This document shows, piece by piece, positions 24,230-31,882 of a stretch of DNA of 64,000 bases (the first letter of the stretch is position 1; every line of letters starts with the position of its first letter). The notes under the pieces are model-generated. The model had not been told where the DNA came from and made no database searches. It worked only from the letters and a program-made list of their open reading frames with translations. The DNA comes from Allobosea sp039673065 (GTDB taxonomy: Bacteria > Pseudomonadota > Alphaproteobacteria > Rhizobiales > Beijerinckiaceae): NCBI RefSeq assembly GCF_039673065.1, contig NZ_JBDJKW010000006.1:201936-265935 (forward strand). The letters are read 5' to 3'. Both the position numbers and the translations under genes were made by a program.

Positions 24230-25735
24230 CTAGGCCAGCGGCGCGCCGTAGCGCTCGACGCGATAGGGCTCGTGCGACAGGCCGATACAGAAGCTCGCCA
24301 CCGCCTGCTGCAACCGCTCCGCCAGCTGCTTCATCGGCGCGTTGGCGGCTTCGAGGCGGGCGCGGGCGGCCTCCGCCTGGCTGGCGAGGCGCGCCATGTC
24401 GAGCGTCAGCAGCCGGCCGTCGCGCACGACGAAGCGCCCGCCGATCATCACGTCGCGCACGGCCGTGCCGTCCTCGACATGGACGATCTGGTTGACCGTG
24501 CGGTTGTGCGGCACCCAGTTGATATGGCCGAGATCGACGAAGACCAGGTCGGCCTTGTAGCCGGTGGCGATGCGCCCGATGCGGCCCTCGAAGCCGAGCG
24601 CCCGCGCCCCGCCCTCGGTCGCGGCGTGCAGCGCCTCGGGCGTGGTCAGCCAGCTGCCGACATCCGGCCCGCGCACCTTCGAGACGAAGGAGGCGAGCTT
24701 GGTCGCCTCGTACATGTTCTGGTTGTCGCCGCTGTTGGAGCCATCGGTGCCGATCGCGACGTTGACGCCCGCGTCCAGCATGGCGCGGACATCGGCCAGC
24801 CCGCTGCCGAGGCGCATATTGCTGGCGGGGTTGTGGGCGACGGAAGCGCCATGGCCGCCGAGGATGCGCATGTCCTCCCCGTCGAGCCAGACGCCGTGGG
24901 CGACGGTGAAGTCGGGACCGAGCAGGCCGAGTTCGTCGAGATGCGCCGTCAGGGTGCGGCCGTAGCGCTTGATTCCGGTCAGGGCCTGGACCTTCGATTC
25001 CGAGACATGGCTGTGCAGGCCGAGCCCGTGGCGGCGGGCGCAGTCGCGGCAGGCGCCGAGGAAGGCGTCGGAGCAATGATGCGGAATGGTCGGCGCCAGC
25101 GCGACCTTCAGCCGCTCGCCGTCGATGCGCGCGGTGCGGACGAAATCCTCGAAGCCCTGCAGCGTCTGCGCATAGGGCTGCAGGCGGAAGCGGTCGACCT
25201 CGGCGCGCAGCGGCTCAGGCAGCGAGTCGTAGAGGCCCGGGATCGCCTCGTAGAGCGTGCGGTCGGCGACCATCGGCGCGATGGTCGCGCGCATGCCGAC
25301 ATCCTGATAGGCGCGGGCGATCGCGCCCATGCCCTCCACCGTCGGCGCCGGCACCTCGAAGAACAGGTCGTAGCAGGCGGTAGTGCCCTTCAGCACCATC
25401 TCGGCGCCGTTCAGCGCCGCCGAGAGATACTTGTCCTCGAAGCTGCGGTTGCCGCTGATCCACGGCCCCGCCGCCAGCAGCAGCTCGAGCGACCAGCGGT
25501 CGCCCATCGCCTTGGCGAGCGCGCCATGGGCGTGGGTATGGGCGTTGACCAGCCCGGCATGCACCAGCTTGCCGGCGGCCGCGACGATCTCGGCCCCCTC
25601 CGGCGCGCTCATGCCGCGCGGGCCGATCTCGCGGATCGTGTCGCCTTCCAGCAGCAGGTCGACCGCCTCGGCCTGGGTGCGGCCGGGCAGCAGCACCAGC
25701 GCGTCGCGGATCAGGGTGTAGCTCGGGCTCGCCAT
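24230..25735 (-). CDS. ATZ/TRZ (chlorohydrolase/deaminase) family amidohydrolase
   Basis: A 501-residue metal-dependent hydrolase of the TrzA/AtzA/SAH-deaminase group: NAHTHAHG with His66 and His68, GLHSHVSES, VAHGVWLD and the GTDGSNSGDN Asp. Members deaminate or dechlorinate s-triazines, purines and pyrimidines. GAGGAG about 10 bp upstream supports ATG 25735. It is the last gene of the NMT1-type ABC operon (binding protein, ATPase, permease, this gene). An imported N-rich ring compound is therefore probably its substrate or a precursor of the hydantoinase substrate. The exact compound cannot be read. Confidence 0.82.
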   Translation of the reverse strand: MASPSYTLIRDALVLLPGRTQAEAVDLLLEGDTIREIGPRGMSAPEGAEIVAAAGKLVHAGLVNAHTHAHGALAKAMGDRWSLELLLAAGPWISGNRSFEDKYLSAALNGAEMVLKGTTACYDLFFEVPAPTVEGMGAIARAYQDVGMRATIAPMVADRTLYEAIPGLYDSLPEPLRAEVDRFRLQPYAQTLQGFEDFVRTARIDGERLKVALAPTIPHHCSDAFLGACRDCARRHGLGLHSHVSESKVQALTGIKRYGRTLTAHLDELGLLGPDFTVAHGVWLDGEDMRILGGHGASVAHNPASNMRLGSGLADVRAMLDAGVNVAIGTDGSNSGDNQNMYEATKLASFVSKVRGPDVGSWLTTPEALHAATEGGARALGFEGRIGRIATGYKADLVFVDLGHINWVPHNRTVNQIVHVEDGTAVRDVMIGGRFVVRDGRLLTLDMARLASQAEAARARLEAANAPMKQLAERLQQAVASFCIGLSHEPYRVERYGAPLA

Positions 25736-25755
25736 CTCGTGCTCCTCGTGCGCGG

Positions 25756-26547
25756 TCAGCGCCGTTCCTCGGCCGCGGCCCAGGGGAAGAAGATCCGCTC
25801 CGCCACCACGATCAGCTGGAAGAGCACGATGCCGAGCAGGGCCAGGATCAGCATGGCGCCGAAGGCCACCGGCACCTTGAAGAAGGCGGTCGCGGAGGTG
25901 ATCAGGTAGCCCAGCCCGCGCTCGGCCGCGACGAACTCGCCGACCACGGCGCCGACCACCGAGAGCGCGATCGCCGATTTCAGCCCCGAGAACACGAAGG
26001 GGATCGAGAAGGGCAGCCGCACCTTGAACAGCTCCTGCAGCTTGCTCGCCCGGCAGGAGCGCGCCAGCTCGACCAGCTCCGGCGGCACCGCCAGCAGGCC
26101 GGTCGTCATCGCGATCACCAGCGGGAAGAAGGCGACGAGGAAGGTGACGATCACCCGCGGCATCTCGTTGGGGCCGAGCATCACCACCAGGATCGGTGCG
26201 ATCGCCACCTTCGGCACCGACTGCGTCAGCACCAGCAGCGGATAGATCGCATCCGCCGCCAGCCGTGAGGAGGAGATCAGCACCGCCAGCGGAAAGCTGA
26301 CCGCGATCGAGAGCAGGAAGCCGAAGAGCACGGTGCGCAGCGTCGCCATCATGTGCTCGCCGAGCTGCGCGGCGCCCATCGCCGCCGTGTCCTCGACGAT
26401 GCGCGAGGGCGAGGGCAGCAGGTATTCGGGGATCGCGAAGATCCGCACGCTTGCCTCCCACACCCCCATCAGCACCACGAGCGCCACCAGCGGGATCAGG
26501 AATTCGCGGCTCGCGCTGAGCCAGCCGGGAAGCCTAGTGCTCGACAT
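25756..26547 (-). CDS. ABC transporter permease (SsuC/TauC/ThiX type)
   Basis: A 263-residue inner-membrane protein with about six hydrophobic spans and a cytoplasmic loop ELARSCRASKLQELFKVRLPFSIPFVFSGL, the EAA-type docking loop of nitrate/sulfonate/taurine permeases. Its start overlaps the end of the ATPase gene by 14 bp, so translation is coupled. It completes an importer with the ATPase and the NMT1/THI5-like binding protein. Confidence 0.92.
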   Translation of the reverse strand: MSSTRLPGWLSASREFLIPLVALVVLMGVWEASVRIFAIPEYLLPSPSRIVEDTAAMGAAQLGEHMMATLRTVLFGFLLSIAVSFPLAVLISSSRLAADAIYPLLVLTQSVPKVAIAPILVVMLGPNEMPRVIVTFLVAFFPLVIAMTTGLLAVPPELVELARSCRASKLQELFKVRLPFSIPFVFSGLKSAIALSVVGAVVGEFVAAERGLGYLITSATAFFKVPVAFGAMLILALLGIVLFQLIVVAERIFFPWAAAEERR

Positions 26548-27316
26548 CGAAACGCGCTCCCTGCTCGCCGAAGATCAGGTCGCGGATGCGGCCCGTGCAG
26601 CGGTGGAATTCCGGATGGCCCGAGAGGGAGAAGTCGCGCGGACGCGGCAGGTCGACATCGATGATCTCGGCGATCCGCCCGGGCCGCGGCGACATCACCA
26701 CGACGCGGTCGGCCAGGATCACCGCCTCGGGAATCGAGTGGGTGACGAAGAGGATGGTCTTGGGCGTGCTCGACCAGATCTTCAGCAATTCGATCGTCAT
26801 GATCTCGCGCGTCAGCGCGTCGAGCGCGCCGAAGGGCTCGTCCATCAGCAGGATGTCGGGATCGTGCACCAGCGCCCGGCAGATCGCGGCGCGCTGCTGC
26901 ATGCCGCCGGAGAGCTGGCGCGGGCGATGCTCGGCGAAGTCGGCGATGCCGGCGACCGCGAGCAGCTCCTTCGCCCGGCGCCTCGCCGTCTCGTCGGCCC
27001 GGCCCATGATGGTGGAGGGGAACATCACGTTTTCCATGATGGTCGCCCAGGGCAGGAGCGTCGGCGCCTGGAAGACGATGCCGGTGTCCTGGCGCGGCGC
27101 GGTCACCCGCTCGCCGCGGATCGCGATGCTGCCCTCGGTCGGCGGCACCAGCCCCGAGACCAGCCGCAGCAGCGTGGACTTGCCGCAGCCGGAGGGGCCG
27201 ACCAGCGTGACGATCTCGCGATCCTTCACCGTCAGGTCGACGCCCTGGAGCGCCCTCACCCCGCCCGTGCCGCCGACGGCGCCGAAGACCTGGCCGGCCT
27301 GTCTGATCTCGATCAT
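26534..27316 (-). CDS. ABC transporter ATP-binding protein (SsuB/TauB type)
   Basis: A 260-residue ATPase with Walker A GPSGCGKST (~42-50), a Q-loop in IVFQAPTLLPW, signature LSGGMQQR, Walker B ILLMDEPFGALD and the switch His in FVTHSIPEA. The Q-loop neighbourhood (LLPWATIMENV) is typical of nitrate/sulfonate/taurine-type importers. It lies 37 bp downstream of the binding-protein gene and overlaps the permease gene. Confidence 0.95.
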   Translation of the reverse strand: MIEIRQAGQVFGAVGGTGGVRALQGVDLTVKDREIVTLVGPSGCGKSTLLRLVSGLVPPTEGSIAIRGERVTAPRQDTGIVFQAPTLLPWATIMENVMFPSTIMGRADETARRRAKELLAVAGIADFAEHRPRQLSGGMQQRAAICRALVHDPDILLMDEPFGALDALTREIMTIELLKIWSSTPKTILFVTHSIPEAVILADRVVVMSPRPGRIAEIIDVDLPRPRDFSLSGHPEFHRCTGRIRDLIFGEQGARFDVEH

Positions 27317-27353
27317 GCGCAGGCCTCCGCTGCCGTCGCCATGGGCAGGGCCG

Positions 27354-28361
27354 TCACTGGCCGGCCGGGAGGAAGGACATGTCCACCGCGGTCTGCGGAT
27401 CGACCTTGGGATCGAGCCCCTGCGCCTGCGCCACGACCTCATAGGTCTTGGCGAGGCGCTCGGCGGTGATCCCGCCCGTGCCGGCCTGCTTGGCGTGGTC
27501 GGTGAAGATGAAGCCGAGCGTCGCCTTGAGGCTGCCGAGGCAATCGTCGAGATCGACCTGCTGGTTGGCCTTCACATGCGCCTCGCACGTCGCCTGCGGA
27601 TTGTCGCGTGCCGCCTCCCAGGCCTCGCGCGTCGCCTTCATGAAGCCGCGCAGCATCTCGGGCCGCTTGGCGATCGTGCCCTCGGTGGTGTGGAAGGCGA
27701 GCGAGTAGATCGCGAAGCCGGCCTCGACGAAGGGCAGATAGGCCAGTTCCTTGCCGGCCTTCTGCGCCTGCTTGTTCTGGTAGTAGAAATTCGTGGAGTA
27801 GGACGGGATCGCATCGACCTTGCCGGCGATCAGCAGCGGCCCCATGGCCGAGCCGTCGACCGTCACCCATTCGATCTTGTTCGGGTCGGTCTTGGCCGCG
27901 GCGGCGACGGCCGGAAAATAGAGCCTGTGGCTGTTGCCGGGCGTGATGCCGATCTTCTTGCCTTCGAGCCCGGAGAAGTTGGTGATGCCGGAATCCTTGC
28001 GCACGAACAGCGAATGCGGCGAGTGGGCATAGACCGCGCCGATCATCTTCAGCGGCACAGAGCTGCGCTGGCGGGCGGTGAACAGCGCGGAGATGTCGGC
28101 CATGCCGATATCGGCGGCGCCGCCCGCGACCTTGCTCAGCGTATCGCCCGAGCCGTTGCCGCGGCTGATGCGCAGCGTGATGCCGTTGCGCTGGTAGATG
28201 CCCGAGGCGATGCCGGCGTAATAGGGCGCGTAATCGCCGGTCGGGATCCAGTCCAGCATCAGGTGGACATTCTCGGCGGCCCGGGCCGCACCGGTCGCGG
28301 CGCCGAGCGCCATCGCGGCTCCGACCGCGGCCGTCATCACGGTCGACGTGAACTTCAACAT
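27354..28361 (-). CDS. ABC transporter substrate-binding protein (NMT1/THI5-like)
   Basis: A 335-residue periplasmic protein. It has a Sec-type signal (MLKFTSTVMTAAVGAAMALG, cut near AARAAE), then LMLDWIPTGDYAPYYAGIASG, the hallmark of NMT1/THI5-like binding proteins that carry pyrimidine-like, riboflavin-like or other N-heterocyclic ligands. I chose ATG 28361, which has AAGGA at proper distance; ATG 28370 is possible. It is first in the operon with ATPase, permease and ATZ/TRZ amidohydrolase genes and has the LysR-type dyad ~83 bp upstream. The ligand is likely a cyclic ureide, pyrimidine or related ring. Confidence 0.88.
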   Translation of the reverse strand: MLKFTSTVMTAAVGAAMALGAATGAARAAENVHLMLDWIPTGDYAPYYAGIASGIYQRNGITLRISRGNGSGDTLSKVAGGAADIGMADISALFTARQRSSVPLKMIGAVYAHSPHSLFVRKDSGITNFSGLEGKKIGITPGNSHRLYFPAVAAAAKTDPNKIEWVTVDGSAMGPLLIAGKVDAIPSYSTNFYYQNKQAQKAGKELAYLPFVEAGFAIYSLAFHTTEGTIAKRPEMLRGFMKATREAWEAARDNPQATCEAHVKANQQVDLDDCLGSLKATLGFIFTDHAKQAGTGGITAERLAKTYEVVAQAQGLDPKVDPQTAVDMSFLPAGQ

Positions 28362-28443
28362 GGCGATCATCCTTTTCCGGTTCCCCTTGCCCTTCAGAAG
28401 GAACGGTGGAGCCGATCAAATCAAATACCAATTTTTCGCGAAA

Positions 28444-28462
28444 GCATAAGGGCGTGTTATGC
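28444..28462. promoter_or_regulatory. LysR-type box 2 (GCATAA-N7-TTATGC)
   Basis: A perfect 6-bp inverted repeat with 7-bp spacer, 83 bp before the binding-protein start, in the 122-bp gap after lysR. It is adjacent to the palindrome TTTCGCGAAA (28434-28443). It is the most symmetric of the three ATAA-N7-TTAT sites. Confidence 0.65.
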
Positions 28463-28492
28463 CTTCATGCCCGCGCGCTCCCGATCGACGGC

Positions 28493-29404
28493 TCACCCGG
28501 CCTCGCCATCCTCGGGAAAGGCCTTCAGCAGCGACTGCAGGTCGGCCACGAAGCGGCGGGCGATGCGCGACAGCGGCTCGACCCGCGACGAGAGCAGATG
28601 CGGGCGCGTCGCGGTCTTCGGCACCAGCGGGCGCGAGCGGATGTTCGGCCAGGCATCGTCCATCAGCACGAAATCGTCGACCACCGCCACGCCGCCCCCG
28701 GCCTGGACCAGGCAGCAGGCATTGGGCGTGAAGCGCACCTGCGCATTGAAGCGGATCGGCTGCGGCGCGCCGCCCAGCGCCCGCCCGACCACCACGCCAT
28801 AGGGGGTCTGCGAGCCGTAGCCGATGATCGGATAGGGCACGAGGTCGACCGGCTTCACCACGCGCTTGGCCTCGAGCGGATGCCCGGCCGGGAAGATCAC
28901 CCGCAGGCGCCCCTCGGCGATCTGCACCGCCTTGACCGTCGGATCGTCCACCGCCATCGACGTCACCGCGAGATCGGCGCGATGGCTGGCGATGCGGGCG
29001 ATCAGCTCCGACAGGGTCAGGATCTCGAACTCGACCCGCACCTCGGGATGGGCATGGCGGAAGCGCGCCACCGCCTTGGGCACCAGCATGTGGCCAACAC
29101 TCGGGCTCGCCACCAGCCGGATCGAGCCCGCCCCGCCGCGGCGCAATTCGTCGGCGAGTTCGTTCACCCGCGTCACGCCCTGATGCACCTGCTCGACCTC
29201 GGCGAAGAGCATGCGCGCCTCCGGCGTCGGCTGGACCCTGCCCTTTACCCGCTCGAACAGGGTCAGCCCGAGCCGGTCCTCGGTATAGGAGAGCAGCCGG
29301 CTGATCGCGGGCTGGGAGACCGAGAGCAGGCGCGCCGCGCCGCTGATCGAGCCTGTCGCCATCACGGCGCGAAACATCTCGATCTGCCGCAGATTCATCG
29401 CCAT
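28493..29404 (-). CDS. LysR family regulator of the hydantoin/ureide unit
   Basis: A 303-residue LysR protein. HTH in residues ~4-65 (QIEMFRAVMATGSISGAARLLSVSQPAISR), then the linker helix and a two-lobe effector domain with SPSVGHMLVPKAVARF at the start of the first lobe. It is divergent from the D-carbamoylase gene and upstream of the importer operon on the same strand. The SD GGGAGGG (29413-29421 region) lies inside the third ATAA-N7-TTAT box. It is therefore a strong candidate to control itself, the D-carbamoylase gene, the importer operon and the hydantoinase operon. Confidence 0.92.
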   Translation of the reverse strand: MAMNLRQIEMFRAVMATGSISGAARLLSVSQPAISRLLSYTEDRLGLTLFERVKGRVQPTPEARMLFAEVEQVHQGVTRVNELADELRRGGAGSIRLVASPSVGHMLVPKAVARFRHAHPEVRVEFEILTLSELIARIASHRADLAVTSMAVDDPTVKAVQIAEGRLRVIFPAGHPLEAKRVVKPVDLVPYPIIGYGSQTPYGVVVGRALGGAPQPIRFNAQVRFTPNACCLVQAGGGVAVVDDFVLMDDAWPNIRSRPLVPKTATRPHLLSSRVEPLSRIARRFVADLQSLLKAFPEDGEAG

Positions 29405-29409
29405 CGCTC

Positions 29410-29424
29410 ATAACCCTCCCTTAT
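29410..29424. promoter_or_regulatory. LysR-type box 3 (ATAA-N7-TTAT)
   Basis: Perfect ATAA/TTAT arms, extended to CATAA/TTATG, between the divergent lysR start (29404) and D-carbamoylase start (29520). Its centre holds the lysR Shine-Dalgarno, so binding would block lysR expression. A second palindrome, AGCATATGCT, lies at 29441-29450. Confidence 0.6.
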
Positions 29425-29519
29425 GGCTGGCGCGGAAATTAGCATATGCTTGTTGTGGAAGCACTCGCTTAGATTGGCGCCGGGCCGCGAGGCCACGCTT
29501 TGCCAGGGAGTCTTCATCC

Positions 29520-30458
29520 ATGCCGCGCCTTCTCACCGTCGCTGCAGCGCAGCTCGGCCCGATCCAGAAGGCCGAAGACCGTCCCGCCGTGGTGGCCCGG
29601 ATGATCGCGCTGATGCGCGCCGCCAAGGCGCGCGGCGCGGATTTCATCGTCTATCCGGAGCTGGCGCTGACCACCTTCTTCCCGCGCTGGTATTACGAGG
29701 ACCGCGCCGAGGCCGAGCGCTGGTTCGAGCGGCGCATGCCCGGCCCGCAGACGCAGCCGCTCTTCGATACGGCGCGCGAGCTCGGCATGGCCATGAGCTT
29801 CGGTTATGCCGAGCTGACCCCGGAAGGCCGGCGCTTCAACACCTCGATCCTGGTCGACCGCAGCGGCGCCATCGTCGGCAAGTACCGCAAGGTCCATCTG
29901 CCGGGCCATGCCGAGCATGACCCGACCCGGGCGCACCAGCATCTCGAGAAGCGCTATTTCGAGCCGGGCGATCTCGGCTTCCCGGTCTGGGAGTTCGAGG
30001 GCGGGCTCGTGGGCATGGCGATCTGCAACGACCGGCGCTGGCCCGAGACCTATCGCGTCATGGGCCTGCAGGGCGTCGAGATGGTCGTGCTCGGCTACAA
30101 CACGCCGACCGCCAACGGCCATTCCCGCGCCGAGACGCTGGAGGACCGGATGTTCCACAACCGGCTCTCGGTGCAGGCCGGCGCCTATCAGAACTCGACC
30201 TGGGTCGTCGCCGTCGCCAAGGCGGGCATCGAGGACGGCCATCATCTCTTCGGCGGCACGCTGATCGCCGGGCCGGACGGCAAGATCGTCGGCGAGCTCG
30301 ATCACGAGGAGGACGGCCTGCTCGTCCACGCCTGCGATCTCGACGCCACCCGCTTCGGCAAGGAGACGATGTTCAACTTCGCCGCCCATCGCCGTGTCGA
30401 GCATTACGGCCTGATCACGCAGCGCGCCGGGGTCGGCGCGCCACTCGGTCGCCGCTGA
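29520..30458 (+). CDS. N-carbamoyl-D-amino acid hydrolase (nitrilase superfamily)
   Basis: A 312-residue amidase whose sequence tracks the Agrobacterium D-carbamoylase: ELALTTFFPRW, FNTSILVD, KYRKVHLPGH, HLEKRYFEPGDLGFPV, ICNDRRWPETYRVMGL and the ending HYGLI. The catalytic triad is Glu47, Lys124 and Cys169. The enzyme hydrolyses N-carbamoyl-D-amino acids to D-amino acid, ammonia and CO2, the second step after D-hydantoinase. It is divergent from lysR and stands opposite a shared LysR-type box. A strong intrinsic terminator follows at 30486. No hydantoin racemase gene is seen nearby. Confidence 0.92.
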   Translation: MPRLLTVAAAQLGPIQKAEDRPAVVARMIALMRAAKARGADFIVYPELALTTFFPRWYYEDRAEAERWFERRMPGPQTQPLFDTARELGMAMSFGYAELTPEGRRFNTSILVDRSGAIVGKYRKVHLPGHAEHDPTRAHQHLEKRYFEPGDLGFPVWEFEGGLVGMAICNDRRWPETYRVMGLQGVEMVVLGYNTPTANGHSRAETLEDRMFHNRLSVQAGAYQNSTWVVAVAKAGIEDGHHLFGGTLIAGPDGKIVGELDHEEDGLLVHACDLDATRFGKETMFNFAAHRRVEHYGLITQRAGVGAPLGRR

Positions 30459-30485
30459 GCGGTCTCCTCCGCGACGGCGCTCCTG

Positions 30486-30517
30486 GGCCCGGCCTCCGCG
30501 CGAGGCCGGGCCTTTTT
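30486..30517 (+). terminator. Rho-independent terminator after the D-carbamoylase gene
   Basis: A perfect 11-bp stem (GGCCCGGCCTC / GAGGCCGGGCC) with a 5-nt loop is followed directly by TTTTT (30513-30517). It ends the plus-strand transcript before the convergent nrdB gene. Confidence 0.85.
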
Positions 30518-30527
30518 CGTCGGCGGC

Positions 30528-31646
30528 TCACTCCCAGCTGAGCGCGCCGCCGTTCTGGTATTCGATCACCCTGGTCTCGAAGAAGTTCTTCTCCTTCTTC
30601 AGGTCCATCGCTTCGCTCATCCACGGGAACGGGTTCTCGGTCTCGGCGAAAACGGGAGAAAGCCCGAGCTGGGCGCAGCGGCGGTTGGCGATGAAATGCA
30701 TGTACTGCTCGCACAGCGCCGCGTTCAGGCCCAAAAAGCCCCTCGGCATGGTGTCGCGACCGTAAGCCGCCTCGAGTTCGGCCGCTTCCTTGAGCATGCC
30801 GCGCACTTCGTCCTGGAAGACCTTTGTCCAGAGATGCGGGTTCTCGATCTTGATCTGGTTGATCACGTCGATGCCGAAGTTCAGGTGGATCGACTCGTCG
30901 CGCAGGATGTACTGGTACTGCTCGGCGATGCCGACCATCTTGTTGCGCCGGCCGAGCGAGAGGATCTGCGCGAAGCCGGTGTAGAACCACATCCCCTCGA
31001 AGATGACGTAGAAGGTGATCAGGTCGCGCAGCAGCGCCTGGTCGTTTTCCGGCGTGCCCGTCCTGAAGTCCGGATCCTCGATGTTCTGGGTATGCTTCAG
31101 CGCCCAGGCCGCCTTGTCGGTGATCGAGGGCACCTCGCGATACATGTTGAACAGCTCGCCCTCGTCGAGGCCGAGGCTCTCGACGATGTACTGGAAGGTG
31201 TGCGTGTGGATCGCCTCCTCGAAGGCCTGGCGCAGCAGGTACTGCCGGCATTCCGGGTTGGTGAGGTGGCGATAGATCGCCAGCACGATGTTGTTGGCGA
31301 CGAGGCTCTCAGAGGCCGCGAAGAAGCCGAGATTGCGCTTGAGCATGCGCCGCTCGTCCTCGGACAGCCCGTCTTTCGATTTCCACAGCGCGATGTCGGC
31401 CTGCATCGAGACCTCGGTCGGCATCCAGTGGTTGTTGCAGCCGGAGAGGTATTTCTCCCAGGCCCATTTGTACTTGAGCGGCAGGAGCTGGTTCACGTCG
31501 GCACGGCAATTGATCATCCGCTTCTCGTCGACGCTGACGCGGCCGCCGTGGCGGTCGATCTCGCCGAGCCCGGTGGGGGCGGTAGAGGCGTTGACGAGGA
31601 CGGGATTGGCGGCGGGCGCCGGCTTGGTGTCGGACCAGTCGAGCAT
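30528..31646 (-). CDS. nrdB: Class I ribonucleotide reductase beta subunit
   Basis: A 372-residue radical-generating subunit. Diiron ligand motifs are visible: EEAIHTHTF and DESIHLNFG carry the two ExxH sets, and other Glu/Asp ligands lie in the helix bundle. The Met start at 31646 (MLDWSDTKPA) follows a 236-bp gap after nrdA that carries an inverted repeat pair. NrdB with NrdA reduces ribonucleoside diphosphates aerobically. The C-terminal tail that docks on NrdA ends NGGALSWE. The radical Tyr was not assigned by eye. Confidence 0.95.
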   Translation of the reverse strand: MLDWSDTKPAPAANPVLVNASTAPTGLGEIDRHGGRVSVDEKRMINCRADVNQLLPLKYKWAWEKYLSGCNNHWMPTEVSMQADIALWKSKDGLSEDERRMLKRNLGFFAASESLVANNIVLAIYRHLTNPECRQYLLRQAFEEAIHTHTFQYIVESLGLDEGELFNMYREVPSITDKAAWALKHTQNIEDPDFRTGTPENDQALLRDLITFYVIFEGMWFYTGFAQILSLGRRNKMVGIAEQYQYILRDESIHLNFGIDVINQIKIENPHLWTKVFQDEVRGMLKEAAELEAAYGRDTMPRGFLGLNAALCEQYMHFIANRRCAQLGLSPVFAETENPFPWMSEAMDLKKEKNFFETRVIEYQNGGALSWE

Positions 31647-31686
31647 GGCGGTGTTCCGTTCTGAAGCTAAAAGCTTGAAGGTGAGG

Positions 31687-31842
31687 CGCGGGGAACCCCT
31701 CTCCTGGAAGGAGAGGGGCAGGGGTGAGGTGTTCGGACCGGAAACGTCAGCTTGAATCCGACCGCGCCGTCGGGGTCCGCGCCGCTGGTCCAGGGGCCTA
31801 CCCCTCACCCTGCCCTCTCCCTCCGGGAGAGGGTTCCCCGCG
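31687..31842. repeat. Inverted pair of a ~40-bp GC-rich intergenic repeat
   Basis: Copy 1 (31687-31729) reads CGCGGGGAACCCCTCTCC onward; copy 2 (31803-31842) is its near-complete reverse complement, ending GAGAGGGTTCCCCGCG. Each copy is also internally self-complementary around CTCTCC/GGAGAG. They lie between nrdA and nrdB about 73 bp apart and can fold as two hairpins or one long stem. The look is that of REP-like intergenic elements widespread in proteobacteria. Confidence 0.75.
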
Positions 31843-31882
31843 GACGCGTTGTCGGACGTCGCAAGAAACGGCGACCAGTGAA

